DNA from: Brevundimonas sp. SORGH_AS_0993
GTDB lineage: Bacteria; Pseudomonadota; Alphaproteobacteria; Caulobacterales; Caulobacteraceae
Assembly: GCF_030818545.1 (NCBI RefSeq)
Contig: NZ_JAUTAH010000001.1
Location: forward strand, 5,001 to 69,000
Length of the DNA: 64,000 bases
Direction of reading: 5' to 3'
In this document: piece by piece, positions 26,181 to 34,897 of the stretch
How positions within the stretch are numbered: position 1 is the stretch's first letter
Layout of the letters: each line of letters begins with the position of its first letter
Position numbers and translations under genes: made by a program
The notes under the pieces: model-generated
Told to the model about the DNA's origin: nothing
Seen by the model: the letters and a program-made list of their open reading frames with translations, nothing else
Databases searched by the model: none

Positions 26181-27540
26181 CGCCGAAAGGCAGGCGAAGC
26201 GGGACCTGATCGACCGCTACGACGCCCATGCGCCGCGCTACACCTCCTATCCGACGGCCGTGCAGTTCACGCCGGCCGTCGGGGCCGAAACCTGGGGCGA
26301 CTGGCTGGCGGCCGTTCCGCGCGACCAGGCCGTGTCGCTCTATCTTCACATCCCCTTCTGCAAGCGGCTGTGCTGGTACTGCGGCTGCAACACCCGGGCG
26401 GTGAACCGGATCGGGGTGATCGCCAGCTATGTCGATCTGCTGCTGAAGGAGGCCGATCTGGTGCTGGCGCGGATGGGCGGGCCGGTGCGGGTGGGATCGA
26501 TCCACCTGGGCGGGGGCACGCCCAATATGCTGCCCCCCGCCGAACTGGAGCGGCTGTACGCCGGCCTGGCCGCGCGGTTCGACCTGGGAGACTGTTTCGA
26601 GGTCGCGGCCGAGCTGGATCCCGAGGTCCTGACGCCCGAATGGATGGAGGCCGCCGGGCGCATCGGCCTGAGCCGCGCCAGCCTGGGGGTGCAGGACCTG
26701 TCGCCGCGCGTCCAGGCCGCGGTCAATCGGCCCGAGACCTTCGACAGCATCCAGGCGGCGGTCGAGGGGCTGCGGGCCCAGGGCGCGACCTCGATCAATC
26801 TGGACCTGATGTACGGTCTGCCGCTGCAGACGGTGGAGAATCTGATCAATACCCTGGGGCGGGTGACGAGCCTGTCGCCCGAGCGGATCGCCCTGTTCGG
26901 CTATGCCCATGTGCCGTGGATGAAGCCGCACCAGAAGTTGATCGACGCGGCCGACCTGCCGGACGCGGAGGCCCGCTTCGCCCAGAGCCAGGCGGCGGCG
27001 CGTTATCTGGTCGCCAAGGGCTGGCAGGCGATCGGCCTGGATCATTTCGCCCTGCCGCACGACTCCCTGGCGGCGGCGGCGCGCAGCGGTCGGCTGCATC
27101 GCAACTTCCAGGGCTATACCACGGATGCGGCGCCGGTTCTGATCGGCCTGGGCGCCTCGTCCATCAGCCGAACGCCGCAGGGCTTCGTCCAGAACCACGC
27201 GCAGGAGCGGGACTGGCGCGCGGCGGTCGGCGCGGGCGACCTGGCCGTGGCGCGGGGTGTGGCCCTGCACCCGCGCGACGCCTTCATCGGCGCGATCATC
27301 GAACGGCTGATGTGCGATTTCGAGGTCGATGTGACCGCCCTGGCGCGCGCCCACGGACGCGGGCCGGCCGATGCGGCGCTGGCCTGGCCGCGACTGGAGC
27401 GGTTCCAGGACGACGGCCTGATCGCGGTCGAGGCGGGGCGGGTCCGCGTGCTGCCGCGCGGGCGGCCCTTCGTGCGCGCCGTCTGCGCCGCCTTCGATCC
27501 ACACGCGGTCGGTGAAGGACGTCACGCCCGCGTGGTCTGA
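26167..27540 (+). CDS. hemN: oxygen-independent coproporphyrinogen III oxidase
   Basis: A 457-residue radical SAM enzyme that decarboxylates coproporphyrinogen III without oxygen in haem synthesis. The cluster motif is Cys65-x3-Cys69-x2-Cys72 (FCKRLCWYCGC), with Cys74 also typical of true HemN. HLGGGTPNML and the C-terminal HemN domain are present. The ATG at 26167 is chosen because AGAGGAAG precedes it and it gives the family N-terminus (YDAHAPRYTSYPT). It is coupled to cydX by overlap and so probably FNR-controlled, supplying haem for the oxidase. Confidence 0.95.
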   Translation: MPRSDAERQAKRDLIDRYDAHAPRYTSYPTAVQFTPAVGAETWGDWLAAVPRDQAVSLYLHIPFCKRLCWYCGCNTRAVNRIGVIASYVDLLLKEADLVLARMGGPVRVGSIHLGGGTPNMLPPAELERLYAGLAARFDLGDCFEVAAELDPEVLTPEWMEAAGRIGLSRASLGVQDLSPRVQAAVNRPETFDSIQAAVEGLRAQGATSINLDLMYGLPLQTVENLINTLGRVTSLSPERIALFGYAHVPWMKPHQKLIDAADLPDAEARFAQSQAAARYLVAKGWQAIGLDHFALPHDSLAAAARSGRLHRNFQGYTTDAAPVLIGLGASSISRTPQGFVQNHAQERDWRAAVGAGDLAVARGVALHPRDAFIGAIIERLMCDFEVDVTALARAHGRGPADAALAWPRLERFQDDGLIAVEAGRVRVLPRGRPFVRAVCAAFDPHAVGEGRHARVV

Positions 27541-27549
27541 CGGCCGACG

Positions 27550-27581
27550 CCAGGGCGATGGGTGATCGACAATCGCCCTGG
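27550..27581 (+). terminator. possible hairpin terminator after hemN
   Basis: CCAGGGCGAT and ATCGCCCTGG form a perfect 10-bp stem with a 12-base loop, 10 bp after the hemN stop. There is no T-run, so termination is uncertain. Confidence 0.45.
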
Positions 27582-27628
27582 GGCGGCATAGGCAGGCGCG
27601 GTTCGCCGAATATTGAGAGACGCCGCCG

Positions 27629-28573
27629 ATGCCTTCCGGACTGATCGCCCTGCTCGACGATGTGGCGGGGATCGCCAAGATGGCCGCAGCCTCGATCGAC
27701 GATGTGGGGGCGGCGGCGGGCAGGGCCTCGACCAAGGCCGCCGGGGTGGTGGTGGACGATGCGGCCGTGACGCCCCGATACGTCACTGGCCTGTCGCCCA
27801 GCCGGGAACTGCCGATCATCGGCAAGATCGCCTTGGGGTCGTTCCGCAACAAGCTGTTGCTGATCCTGCCGGTCGCCCTGCTGCTGAGCGCCTTCGCGCC
27901 CTGGGGCATCACACCCATCCTGATGTGCGGCGGGGCCTATCTGTGTTTCGAAGGGGCCGAGAAGCTGATGGAGGCCGTTGGTCATGGCGGCCATGAAGAC
28001 GCGACGCCGACCGAGACCGATCCCAGACTGATCGAAAAGACGACCGTGTCCGGCGCCGTCCGCACCGATCTGATCCTGTCGGCCGAGATCATGGCCATCG
28101 CCCTGGCCGATGTGGCGACCCAGCCGATCTTGACCCAGGCGGTGGTGCTGGCGGTGGTCGGCGTCGCCATGACCGTGGCCGTCTATGGGGTGGTCGGCCT
28201 GATCGTGAAGATGGACGACATCGGCCTTGGTCTGGCGAAGCGGTCGAACGGCGGGGTGCGGGCCCTGGGACGCGGCCTGGTCAAGGGCATGCCGGTGGTG
28301 ATGGACGCCCTGGGCGCCATCGGCACGGCGGCCATGCTGTGGGTCGGCGGCGGCATTCTGGTGCATGGCGCGCATACGCTGGGCCTGGCCTGGCCGGCCG
28401 AGCCGCTGGAGCATCTGGCCCATGGAGTCGGCCAGGTGTTCGGCCCCCTGGACGGCGTGGTCGCCTGGCTGGTCATGGCCCTGGGCGCGGCGCTGGTCGG
28501 CGTGATCGTGGGCGGGGTCGTCGTCCTGATCCTGCATCAGATCGGCCGGATGCGTGGGGCGCCCGCGCACTGA
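27629..28573 (+). CDS. DUF808 (YedI-like) membrane protein
   Basis: A 314-residue polytopic protein matching the DUF808/YedI family. It begins SGLIALLDDVAGIAKMAAAS, followed by VVDDAAVTPRYVTGLSP, a cytosolic Glu-rich stretch (ATPTETDPRLIEKTTVSGA) and several helices. The function is unknown. It is not clearly in an operon with its neighbours. Confidence 0.9.
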   Translation: MPSGLIALLDDVAGIAKMAAASIDDVGAAAGRASTKAAGVVVDDAAVTPRYVTGLSPSRELPIIGKIALGSFRNKLLLILPVALLLSAFAPWGITPILMCGGAYLCFEGAEKLMEAVGHGGHEDATPTETDPRLIEKTTVSGAVRTDLILSAEIMAIALADVATQPILTQAVVLAVVGVAMTVAVYGVVGLIVKMDDIGLGLAKRSNGGVRALGRGLVKGMPVVMDALGAIGTAAMLWVGGGILVHGAHTLGLAWPAEPLEHLAHGVGQVFGPLDGVVAWLVMALGAALVGVIVGGVVVLILHQIGRMRGAPAH

Positions 28574-28654
28574 CCCGCGCACTGAATCGAGCCGGCGTCA
28601 TGCGTCTGCAACGCGGCGCGGCTAAGGCCCCAGGATTGGTTTCGGAGTGAAGAT

Positions 28655-30355
28655 ATGTCCCTGTCGCGTGTCGCCGTTCTGGCCGCTGTCGCCGTCACGC
28701 TTGGCCTGACGCCCGCGCCTGCGACGGCCCGCCCGGCGCCGTCTCAGGCGGCGAGCGCCGCCGTCCCGCCCAAGCTGATCGTGACCATCGTGGTCGATCA
28801 GTTCAGCGCCAATCTGTTCGACCAGTATCGCAGCCGCTACAGCGGCGGTCTGCGCCGGATGGCGGACCAGGGGCTGGTGTCGATCAACGGCTATCAGAGC
28901 CACGGCCTGACCGAGACCTGCCCCGGCCACTCCACCGTCCTGACGGGCCTGCATCCCGCCCAGACCGGCATTCCGGCGAACGACTGGATCGACGCCAGGA
29001 CCGGCAAGGAGGTGTATTGCCTGGCCGCGCCGCAGAACCATCTGGCCCACGGGCGGGACGACACGGACAATGGGCCGGTCGGGCCCGAGCAACTGCGCGC
29101 CACCACCCTGGGCGACTGGCTGAAGGCCGCGAGCCCCGACAGCAAGGTCGTGGCGGTGTCGGGCAAGGATCGGGGCGCGATCAATCTGGCGGGCCATCGG
29201 GGCCAAGCTTTCTGGTTCACCGAGGGGTTCGGCCTGACCACCTATGTCGAACCGGGCGAGACGGCCGAGGCCAAGCTGGCGCCGGTCACGCGCTTCAACG
29301 CCGACTTCAACGCCTGGATGGCGGCGACGCCGGTGGCCTGGGACTATCGGAACGCCGACTGTCGCGCCCTGGCCGGCGACTGGACCATTCGCGGCCAGAC
29401 CTTCCATTCCGTCCTGCCGCCCGCCGGACTGAAGTTCGACACCTCGCCCCTGCTGGACGAACAGACGCTGAAGGCCGCCGAATATCTGCTGGACAGCCAG
29501 AAGCTGGGGCAGGGCGCGGCGACCGACATGCTGGGCGTCAGCCTGTCGGCCACCGACCGGATCGGCCATATGTACGGCACCCAGGGGCCGGAGATGTGCG
29601 AACAGATGCACCGGCTGGATGCGGCCCTAGGCGAATTCCTGGACAAGCTGGCGCAGGTTCCGGGCGGGGTTCTGGTGGTTCTGACCGCCGACCACGGCGG
29701 TTCGGACTTCGTCGAACGGCTGCACGACCACGGCTATCCCCAGGCGCGCCGGGCCGACACGGATGCGATCAAGGGGGTGAACGCCGCCTTGAAGGCGCGC
29801 CTCAACCTGGACGCCGACCCGCTGCAGTCCGGTGGAAGCGGCTGGATGGTGGCCGACGCCCAACGCCGTTCGCTGCCCGATCCCCTGCGGACCCAGGTGG
29901 CCGAGGCGGCGGTCGAGATGCTGCGCGCCCTGCCGGACGTGGCCTTCGCCGAGACGCGCGACCGTCTGCTGGCCGAACCCCTGCCCGACAGCCGCCAACC
30001 CGAGATGATGACGGTGCGCGAGCGGATGCGCCTGTCGACGGTGGCCGAACGGTCGCCGGACATCCAGTTCGCCTGGGCGCAGAATACGACCGCGGGCGGG
30101 CGCGTCGGCTCGACCATCGCCGGGCACGGCACGCCCTGGGAGTATGACCGGCGCGTGCCGATCCTGTTCTGGTGGCCGGGCGCGACGGCCGAGGAGCGGT
30201 TCCTGCCGATCCGAACCGTCGACATCGCCCCGACCCTGGCCCATGTGATCGGCGTCCAGACGCCCAGGGTGGAGGGGCGCTGCATCGACCTGAACGGGTT
30301 CGCGGTCGCCGACTGTCCGGCGACGGAGGCGGCGGAGACCACGCGGGGGCGATAA
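28655..30355 (+). CDS. alkaline phosphatase family protein (PafA/SPAP-like)
   Basis: A 566-residue secreted phosphomonoesterase or diesterase of the alkaline phosphatase superfamily. The signal peptide ends near residue 25 (PATARP). Metal and nucleophile sites are TIVVDQF, the TETCPGHSTVLTG loop (Thr as probable nucleophile), ADHGGSDF and AGHGTPWEYDRRVP. The long insert between nucleophile and DHG resembles PafA-type phosphatases. I saw no Pho box upstream by eye. Confidence 0.88.
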   Translation: MSLSRVAVLAAVAVTLGLTPAPATARPAPSQAASAAVPPKLIVTIVVDQFSANLFDQYRSRYSGGLRRMADQGLVSINGYQSHGLTETCPGHSTVLTGLHPAQTGIPANDWIDARTGKEVYCLAAPQNHLAHGRDDTDNGPVGPEQLRATTLGDWLKAASPDSKVVAVSGKDRGAINLAGHRGQAFWFTEGFGLTTYVEPGETAEAKLAPVTRFNADFNAWMAATPVAWDYRNADCRALAGDWTIRGQTFHSVLPPAGLKFDTSPLLDEQTLKAAEYLLDSQKLGQGAATDMLGVSLSATDRIGHMYGTQGPEMCEQMHRLDAALGEFLDKLAQVPGGVLVVLTADHGGSDFVERLHDHGYPQARRADTDAIKGVNAALKARLNLDADPLQSGGSGWMVADAQRRSLPDPLRTQVAEAAVEMLRALPDVAFAETRDRLLAEPLPDSRQPEMMTVRERMRLSTVAERSPDIQFAWAQNTTAGGRVGSTIAGHGTPWEYDRRVPILFWWPGATAEERFLPIRTVDIAPTLAHVIGVQTPRVEGRCIDLNGFAVADCPATEAAETTRGR

Positions 30356-30387
30356 ACTCCTGTTTCGGGGTTGTAAACTCGTGTTTC
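30353..30387 (+). promoter_or_regulatory. tandem AAAC-N4-GTTT motifs upstream of pyk
   Basis: TAAACTCCTGTTTC (30353-30366) and TAAACTCGTGTTTC (30374-30387) are direct copies differing at one base, in 21-bp register (two helical turns). Each has AAAC/GTTT dyad symmetry. They begin at the phosphatase stop codon and lie ~115-150 bp before pyk. This looks like a double operator; the cognate protein is unknown. Confidence 0.5.
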
Positions 30388-30501
30388 CCGGCGGGGGCGT
30401 GGTCTTACGCCCTTGACGTTTCCTCGGCAGAAGAGGGCAAATCGTCCTCGTCTCCGCACGAACCGGAGCCGGGCGCGCAGAAACCGATAGGAAACGTCCG
30501 C

Positions 30502-31944
30502 ATGAACAGAGCCCGCCGCGCCCGCATCGTTGCGACCCTGGGGCCCGCCAGCCGCGCCCCCGGCACGGTAAAGGCCCTGGCCCAGGCCGGGGTGGACGTC
30601 TTTCGCCTGAACTTCAGCCATGGCTCGCACGAGGATCACGCCGCCGCCTTGAAGGCCGTGCGCGGGGCCGAGATGGCCCTGCAACGACCGCTGGGCGTTC
30701 TGGCCGACCTGCAAGGGCCGAAACTGCGGCTGGGACGGTTCAAGGACGTGGAGATCGCGGTCAAGCCGGGGCATAAGATGCGCTTCGATCTGGACCCGAC
30801 GCCCGGCGACGAGACGCGGGTGCAGATGCCGCATCCCGAAATCTTCAAGGCCCTGCGCCCCGGCATGCTGCTGCTGCTGGACGACGGGCGGGTGCGGCTG
30901 CGCGTCGGCGACCGCACCGACGACTGGGCCGATGTCACGGTCGAGAGCGGCTCCAAACTGTCGGATCGCAAGGGCGTGGCGGTGCCGGAAGCCGTGATCC
31001 CGGTTTCGGCCCTGACGCCGAAGGACCGCGAGGACTTGGCCTTCGCCCTGCGCCAGGGCGTGGACTGGGTGGCGCTGAGCTTCGTGCAAAAGCCCGAGGA
31101 CATGGCCGAGCTGAAGCGGATCGTGAACGGTCAGGCCGCCTGCCTGGCCAAGATCGAGAAACCCGCCGCCCTGGCCGATCTTGAGGCCATTCTGGATTAT
31201 TGCGACGGGGTGATGGTGGCGCGCGGCGACCTGGGGGTCGAACTGGACCCCGAGGACGTGCCGGTGGCGCAGAAGCAGATCGTGCGAGCGGCCCGCAATC
31301 GCGGCGTGCCGGTGATCGTGGCGACCCAGATGCTGGAATCCATGACCAGCGCCCCGGCCCCGACCCGCGCTGAGGCGACCGACGTGGCCAACGCCGTGTA
31401 CGAAGGGGCCGACGCCCTGATGCTGTCGGCCGAGACGGCGTCGGGCGACTATCCGCTGGAATCGGTCGGCATCATGAGCCGGATCATCGAACGGGTGGAG
31501 CGCGACCCGATGTGGCCCAGCCTGATGCGAGCCGAACAGCCCGGCATGGACGAACAGGACGTGGACGCCCTGGTCGGGGCGGCGGCCATGGCGGCGGGCG
31601 CCCCGTCGACCGGCTGCCTGGTGGTCTTCACCACCCTGGGCGGGACGGCGCGGCGCATGGCGCGGGAACGGCCGCTGAAGCCGATCCTGGTGCTGACGCC
31701 CAATCCGAACACGGCGCGGCGTCTGGCTCTGGTCTGGGGGCTGGAGACGCGGCTTGGCGACCAGCCCGACTCGTTGGAGGCCGTGACCGACCAGGCGGTG
31801 AGCAGTGCGGTGCTTTACGGCCTGACCGAGCCGGGCCAGCGGGTGCTGATCCTGGCGGGCACGCCGTTCGGCGCGCCGGGGGCGGCCAATCTGCTGCGCC
31901 TGGCCCACGCGCCCAGCGCCAAGGCCGGCCGAGGGAAACGCTGA
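30502..31944 (+). CDS. pyk: pyruvate kinase
   Basis: A 480-residue glycolytic enzyme converting phosphoenolpyruvate and ADP to pyruvate and ATP. It opens RRARIVATLGPASRAPGTV and has NFSHGSHEDH, the active-site segment ACLAKIEKPAALADLEAIL, MVARGDLGVEL and ATQMLESMTSAPAPTRAEA. The ATG at 30502 is chosen for the AGGAAA upstream and the family start; the open frame extends further up without homology. The C-terminal regulatory domain is complete. Confidence 0.96.
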   Translation: MNRARRARIVATLGPASRAPGTVKALAQAGVDVFRLNFSHGSHEDHAAALKAVRGAEMALQRPLGVLADLQGPKLRLGRFKDVEIAVKPGHKMRFDLDPTPGDETRVQMPHPEIFKALRPGMLLLLDDGRVRLRVGDRTDDWADVTVESGSKLSDRKGVAVPEAVIPVSALTPKDREDLAFALRQGVDWVALSFVQKPEDMAELKRIVNGQAACLAKIEKPAALADLEAILDYCDGVMVARGDLGVELDPEDVPVAQKQIVRAARNRGVPVIVATQMLESMTSAPAPTRAEATDVANAVYEGADALMLSAETASGDYPLESVGIMSRIIERVERDPMWPSLMRAEQPGMDEQDVDALVGAAAMAAGAPSTGCLVVFTTLGGTARRMARERPLKPILVLTPNPNTARRLALVWGLETRLGDQPDSLEAVTDQAVSSAVLYGLTEPGQRVLILAGTPFGAPGAANLLRLAHAPSAKAGRGKR

Positions 31945-31950
31945 GTCGCG

Positions 31951-32010
31951 GCCGGAAATTGCACTGCACCGCCGAAAACGGTGCAATATGCAAAAGAGTG
32001 CAATTCCGGC
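31951..32010 (+). other. branched stem-loop after pyk
   Basis: An outer stem pairs GCCGGAAATTGCACT (31951-31965) with AGTGCAATTCCGGC (31997-32010), with one bulge. An inner hairpin GCACCG/CGGTGC (31966-31984) sits inside it. TGCA steps recur in the loop. It starts 7 bp after the pyk stop but has no T-run. It could be a terminator variant, a processed 3' element or a mobile repeat. Confidence 0.55.
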
Positions 32011-32150
32011 CCGCAAACGCTGTCAAAGGCCCAGGCGGCCATTATACCGGAAATTGGCCGATAAAACCGTGGCTTGGTGTGATCCAATAGGGGCGGGGGA
32101 ACCCGGATCGCGCCCCAGCGCGCCTGATTTCGTCAGGATGCGAGACGCCC

Positions 32151-32210
32151 TACAGCCTGATGCGTCGAGGAGGAACTGCGGCGGTTCCGTCTGAAACGAT
32201 CAGGCCCTAG
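32151..32210. repeat. dispersed intergenic palindrome, copy 2
   Basis: Read on the minus strand it begins TAGGGCCTGATCGTTTCAGA and ends GCATCAGGCTGTA, closely matching the 19675-19735 element. It keeps the outer GCCTGAT/ATCAGGC arms and an inner GGAAC/GTTCC hairpin. The loop bases differ while the stems are retained, which suggests selection on structure. It lies just before the adenine methylase gene. Confidence 0.65.
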
Positions 32211-32237
32211 TCTGGCGCCCATGAATCGGGGGTCGGC

Positions 32238-33275
32238 ATGATCAAGTACATCGGCTCCAAGCGGGCGCTGCTGGGTCAGGTGACGGGCGCCGTCGCCGGC
32301 GTGCTGCCGGCCGGCGGGCGGGTGTGCGATCTGTTTTCGGGCACGGCGCGGGTCGGCCATGCGCTGAAGAAGCAGCGGTTCTCGGTCTGGTCGAACGACC
32401 ACAACGCCTATGCCCACGCCCTGGCCACGGCCTATGTCCAGGCGGATCGGGAGCGGTGGGCCGACAAGGCCGCAGCGGTTCTGGCCGAACTGCGGACCGT
32501 GCGGCCCGAGGCCGGCTGGTTCACCCAGACTTTCTGCCACGACGCGCGCTATTTCCACCCCGACAACGGCGCGCGGATCGACGCCATACGCGAGCGGATC
32601 GAGGCCCTGGCGTTGGAGCCTGAGCTGAAGGCGGTGGTCCTTGTCAGTCTGATGGAGGCGGCGGATCGGGTCGACAGCACCGCCGGGGTGCAGATGGCCT
32701 ATATGAAGCAGTGGGCGCCCAGGGCCCTGAAGCCCCTGGACCTGCGTTTGCCGGACCTGGTTCCCGGCGTTCCGGGCGGGTGCCGCGCCACCTGCGCCGA
32801 TGCGGTCGAGATGGCCGATCAGGTGGAGGCGGACCTGGTCTATCTGGACCCGCCCTACAACCAGCATTCCTACCTGGCCAATTACCACTGCTGGGAAAGC
32901 CTGGTGCTGTGGGACAGGCCCGAGACCTATGGGGTGGCGAACAAGCGGGTGGATGTAAAGACGCGCAAAAGCCCGTTCAACAGCCGCCCCGGCATCGGGC
33001 CGGCCCTGCAGTCAGTGATCGAGCGGGTCAAGGCGCCGAACCTGATCGTCAGCTTCAACGACGAGGGCTATCTGAGCCGCGCCGAACTGGAGGCCATGCT
33101 GGCCGCACGCGGCCATGTGCAGGTGGTGGAGATCGGCCATCCCCGCTACGTCGGGGCGCGCATCGGCATCCATAATCCGAAGGGCGAAAAGGTCGGCCAG
33201 GTCGGGCGGCTGAGGAATGTCGAATATCTGTTCGTGGCGACCGAAAGGCCCGTGACCGTCGCGGCGGCCGCCTGA
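32238..33275 (+). CDS. D12-class adenine-specific DNA methyltransferase (orphan)
   Basis: A 345-residue N6-adenine methyltransferase. The N-terminal KYIGSKR and CDLFSGTARVG give the SAM-binding site (motif X/I). DLVYLDPPYNQHSY is catalytic motif IV, with the recognition domain between them. No restriction endonuclease or specificity gene lies beside it, so it may be solitary, with a regulatory or mismatch-related role, or a relic. The target sequence cannot be read from the protein. It is distinct from CcrM, which has a different domain order. Confidence 0.88.
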   Translation: MIKYIGSKRALLGQVTGAVAGVLPAGGRVCDLFSGTARVGHALKKQRFSVWSNDHNAYAHALATAYVQADRERWADKAAAVLAELRTVRPEAGWFTQTFCHDARYFHPDNGARIDAIRERIEALALEPELKAVVLVSLMEAADRVDSTAGVQMAYMKQWAPRALKPLDLRLPDLVPGVPGGCRATCADAVEMADQVEADLVYLDPPYNQHSYLANYHCWESLVLWDRPETYGVANKRVDVKTRKSPFNSRPGIGPALQSVIERVKAPNLIVSFNDEGYLSRAELEAMLAARGHVQVVEIGHPRYVGARIGIHNPKGEKVGQVGRLRNVEYLFVATERPVTVAAAA

Positions 33276-33335
33276 TTCTTTTCAGCTTTCTGGCCTGGCG
33301 TCGGAACCGTAGGCCGGACCCGCCGTTTCCGGGGC

Positions 33336-33596
33336 ATGATATCGTCGCCCCCGCCCACGACCGGATTGTCCGCCCGCCAGGCCAACCCCGCCATGATGCG
33401 CTCGCGCGACGTGGGGCGCGCCCGCACCTTCGAGGGCCACACCTTCGACGGCCAGACCTTCGGCCGGCGCGAAACGGCGGAAGACGTCGAGGCCGAGCCG
33501 AAGCTGCGTCCGCCGCCGCGCTGGCTGATCGCTCTGGCCGGGGTGGCTGTCGCCGCCCTGATGGGCGCCATGGTGGGCGCCGTCATGCACGTCTGA
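33336..33596 (+). CDS. small hypothetical membrane protein
   Basis: An 86-residue frame with a charged N-terminal half that contains a short near-repeat (FEGHTFDGQTFG) and one strong C-terminal helix (WLIALAGVAVAALMGAMVGAVM). It lies between the methylase and the convergent rnhB. The start could instead be the internal MMRSRD. I do not recognise a family, and it may be non-coding. Confidence 0.5.
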   Translation: MISSPPPTTGLSARQANPAMMRSRDVGRARTFEGHTFDGQTFGRRETAEDVEAEPKLRPPPRWLIALAGVAVAALMGAMVGAVMHV

Positions 33597-33598
33597 GA

Positions 33599-34243
33599 TC
33601 AGCCGTCCTGGGCCAGCAGGGCGCGGATCGGCGCCCAGGTGCGGCGATGGGCCGGGCAGGGGCCTAGGCTTTGCAAGGCCGCCTGGTGCGCCGGGGCGTT
33701 ATAGCCCTTGTGCCGGGCGAAGCCGTAGCCGGGGTGGCGGTCCTCCAGTTCGATCATCAGCCGATCCCGCGCTGTCTTGGCCAGGATGGAGGCGGCGGCG
33801 ATGGACAGCGACAGGCTGTCGCCCTTGACCGCCGTTTGGACTTCGCAGGGCAGGGCGAAGCGATAGTTGCCGTCGACCAGGGCCGCGACCGGCGTGACCG
33901 CCAGCTGTTCGATGGCCCGGCACATGGCCAGGCCCGTGGCCTTCAGGATGTTCAGTTCGTCGATCTCTTCCACCGACGCGAACCCGACGCCCCAGGCGAC
34001 GGCGCGCGCCTTGATCTGGATCGCCAGTTCGTCGCGCCGTTTTTCCGTCAGGGCCTTGGAATCGTCGATGCCCGGCGGCAGGTCGTCGGGATTCAGGATT
34101 ACGGCGCCCGCCGACACCGGCCCCGCCCACGGCCCGCGCCCCGCTTCGTCCACCCCACAGACGGGGCCGCCGACGCGCTGGGCCAACAAGGTCTCGAGCG
34201 TCAGGGTCGGGAAGGCGCGGGAAGGGACGGGCGACTTAGCCAT
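33599..34243 (-). CDS. rnhB: ribonuclease HII
   Basis: A 214-residue nuclease that removes ribonucleotides from DNA and RNA-DNA hybrids. The acidic active-site residues sit in [16 protein letters not shown] and ALVDGNY, with the [15 protein letters not shown] block and [10 protein letters not shown]. The ATG at 34243 is chosen; it overlaps the end of the upstream tag gene by 8 bp, so the two are coupled. Upstream codons of the open frame show no homology. Confidence 0.95.
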   Translation of the reverse strand: MAKSPVPSRAFPTLTLETLLAQRVGGPVCGVDEAGRGPWAGPVSAGAVILNPDDLPPGIDDSKALTEKRRDELAIQIKARAVAWGVGFASVEEIDELNILKATGLAMCRAIEQLAVTPVAALVDGNYRFALPCEVQTAVKGDSLSLSIAAASILAKTARDRLMIELEDRHPGYGFARHKGYNAPAHQAALQSLGPCPAHRRTWAPIRALLAQDG

Positions 34244-34835
34244 GTTCGCCCATCGCACGAACCTGGGTGTGGCGGAAGCAGGTCGTCTGGTGATCGTTGA
34301 CCATGCCCACGGCCTGCATGAAGGCATAGACGATGACCGGGCCGCAGAAGTTGAACCCGCGTTTCTTCAGGGCCTTGGCCATGGCGACGGATTCCGCCGT
34401 CTGGGTCGGGGCCTGGCGATAGTCGGCATAGGGCGTCTGGATCGGCTTGCCATCGACGAAGGACCAGAGCCAGGCGGAAAAGTCTTCGTTGTTGTCGCGC
34501 ATCTCCAGCCAGATCTGGGCGCCCCGGATGGCGGCGTTGATCTTGGCGCGGGAGCGGATGATGCGGGCGTCGCCCAGCAGGCGCTGGATGTCGTCCTCGT
34601 CATAGCGGGCGACGATCTCGGGATCGAAGCCGTCGAAGGCGTCGCGGATGCCTTCGCGTTTTCTGAGGATGGTGATCCAGGCCAGGCCTGCCTGGAAACC
34701 GTCCAGGGTCAGCTTTTCCCACAGGGCGCGGGGATCGCGCTCGGGCACGCCCCATTCGGTGTCGTGATAGGCGATGTAGAGCGGGTCGGTCGTGCCGCAC
34801 CACCCGCACCGGCCCTGGGCGTTCGAATCGATCAT
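34236..34835 (-). CDS. tag: DNA-3-methyladenine glycosylase I
   Basis: A 199-residue base-excision glycosylase. [20 protein letters not shown] holds the N-terminal zinc Cys and His and the start of the HhH fold. The LEKL-like [16 protein letters not shown] holds the catalytic Glu and aromatic pocket. The C-terminal zinc ligands are in DHQTTCFRH. The length is normal. It is co-transcribed with rnhB, another genome-maintenance gene. Confidence 0.95.
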   Translation of the reverse strand: MIDSNAQGRCGWCGTTDPLYIAYHDTEWGVPERDPRALWEKLTLDGFQAGLAWITILRKREGIRDAFDGFDPEIVARYDEDDIQRLLGDARIIRSRAKINAAIRGAQIWLEMRDNNEDFSAWLWSFVDGKPIQTPYADYRQAPTQTAESVAMAKALKKRGFNFCGPVIVYAFMQAVGMVNDHQTTCFRHTQVRAMGEHG

Positions 34836-34897
34836 GCGTCGATGTTGCCACTGTGTTCCGGGCGAGGCCAGTGTGTTCCGGCCAAGGAAAGACGCGA

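Noticed and set aside
32238..33275. Restriction-modification system
   Set aside because: No endonuclease or specificity gene was found on either side; neighbours are pyk and rnhB/tag.
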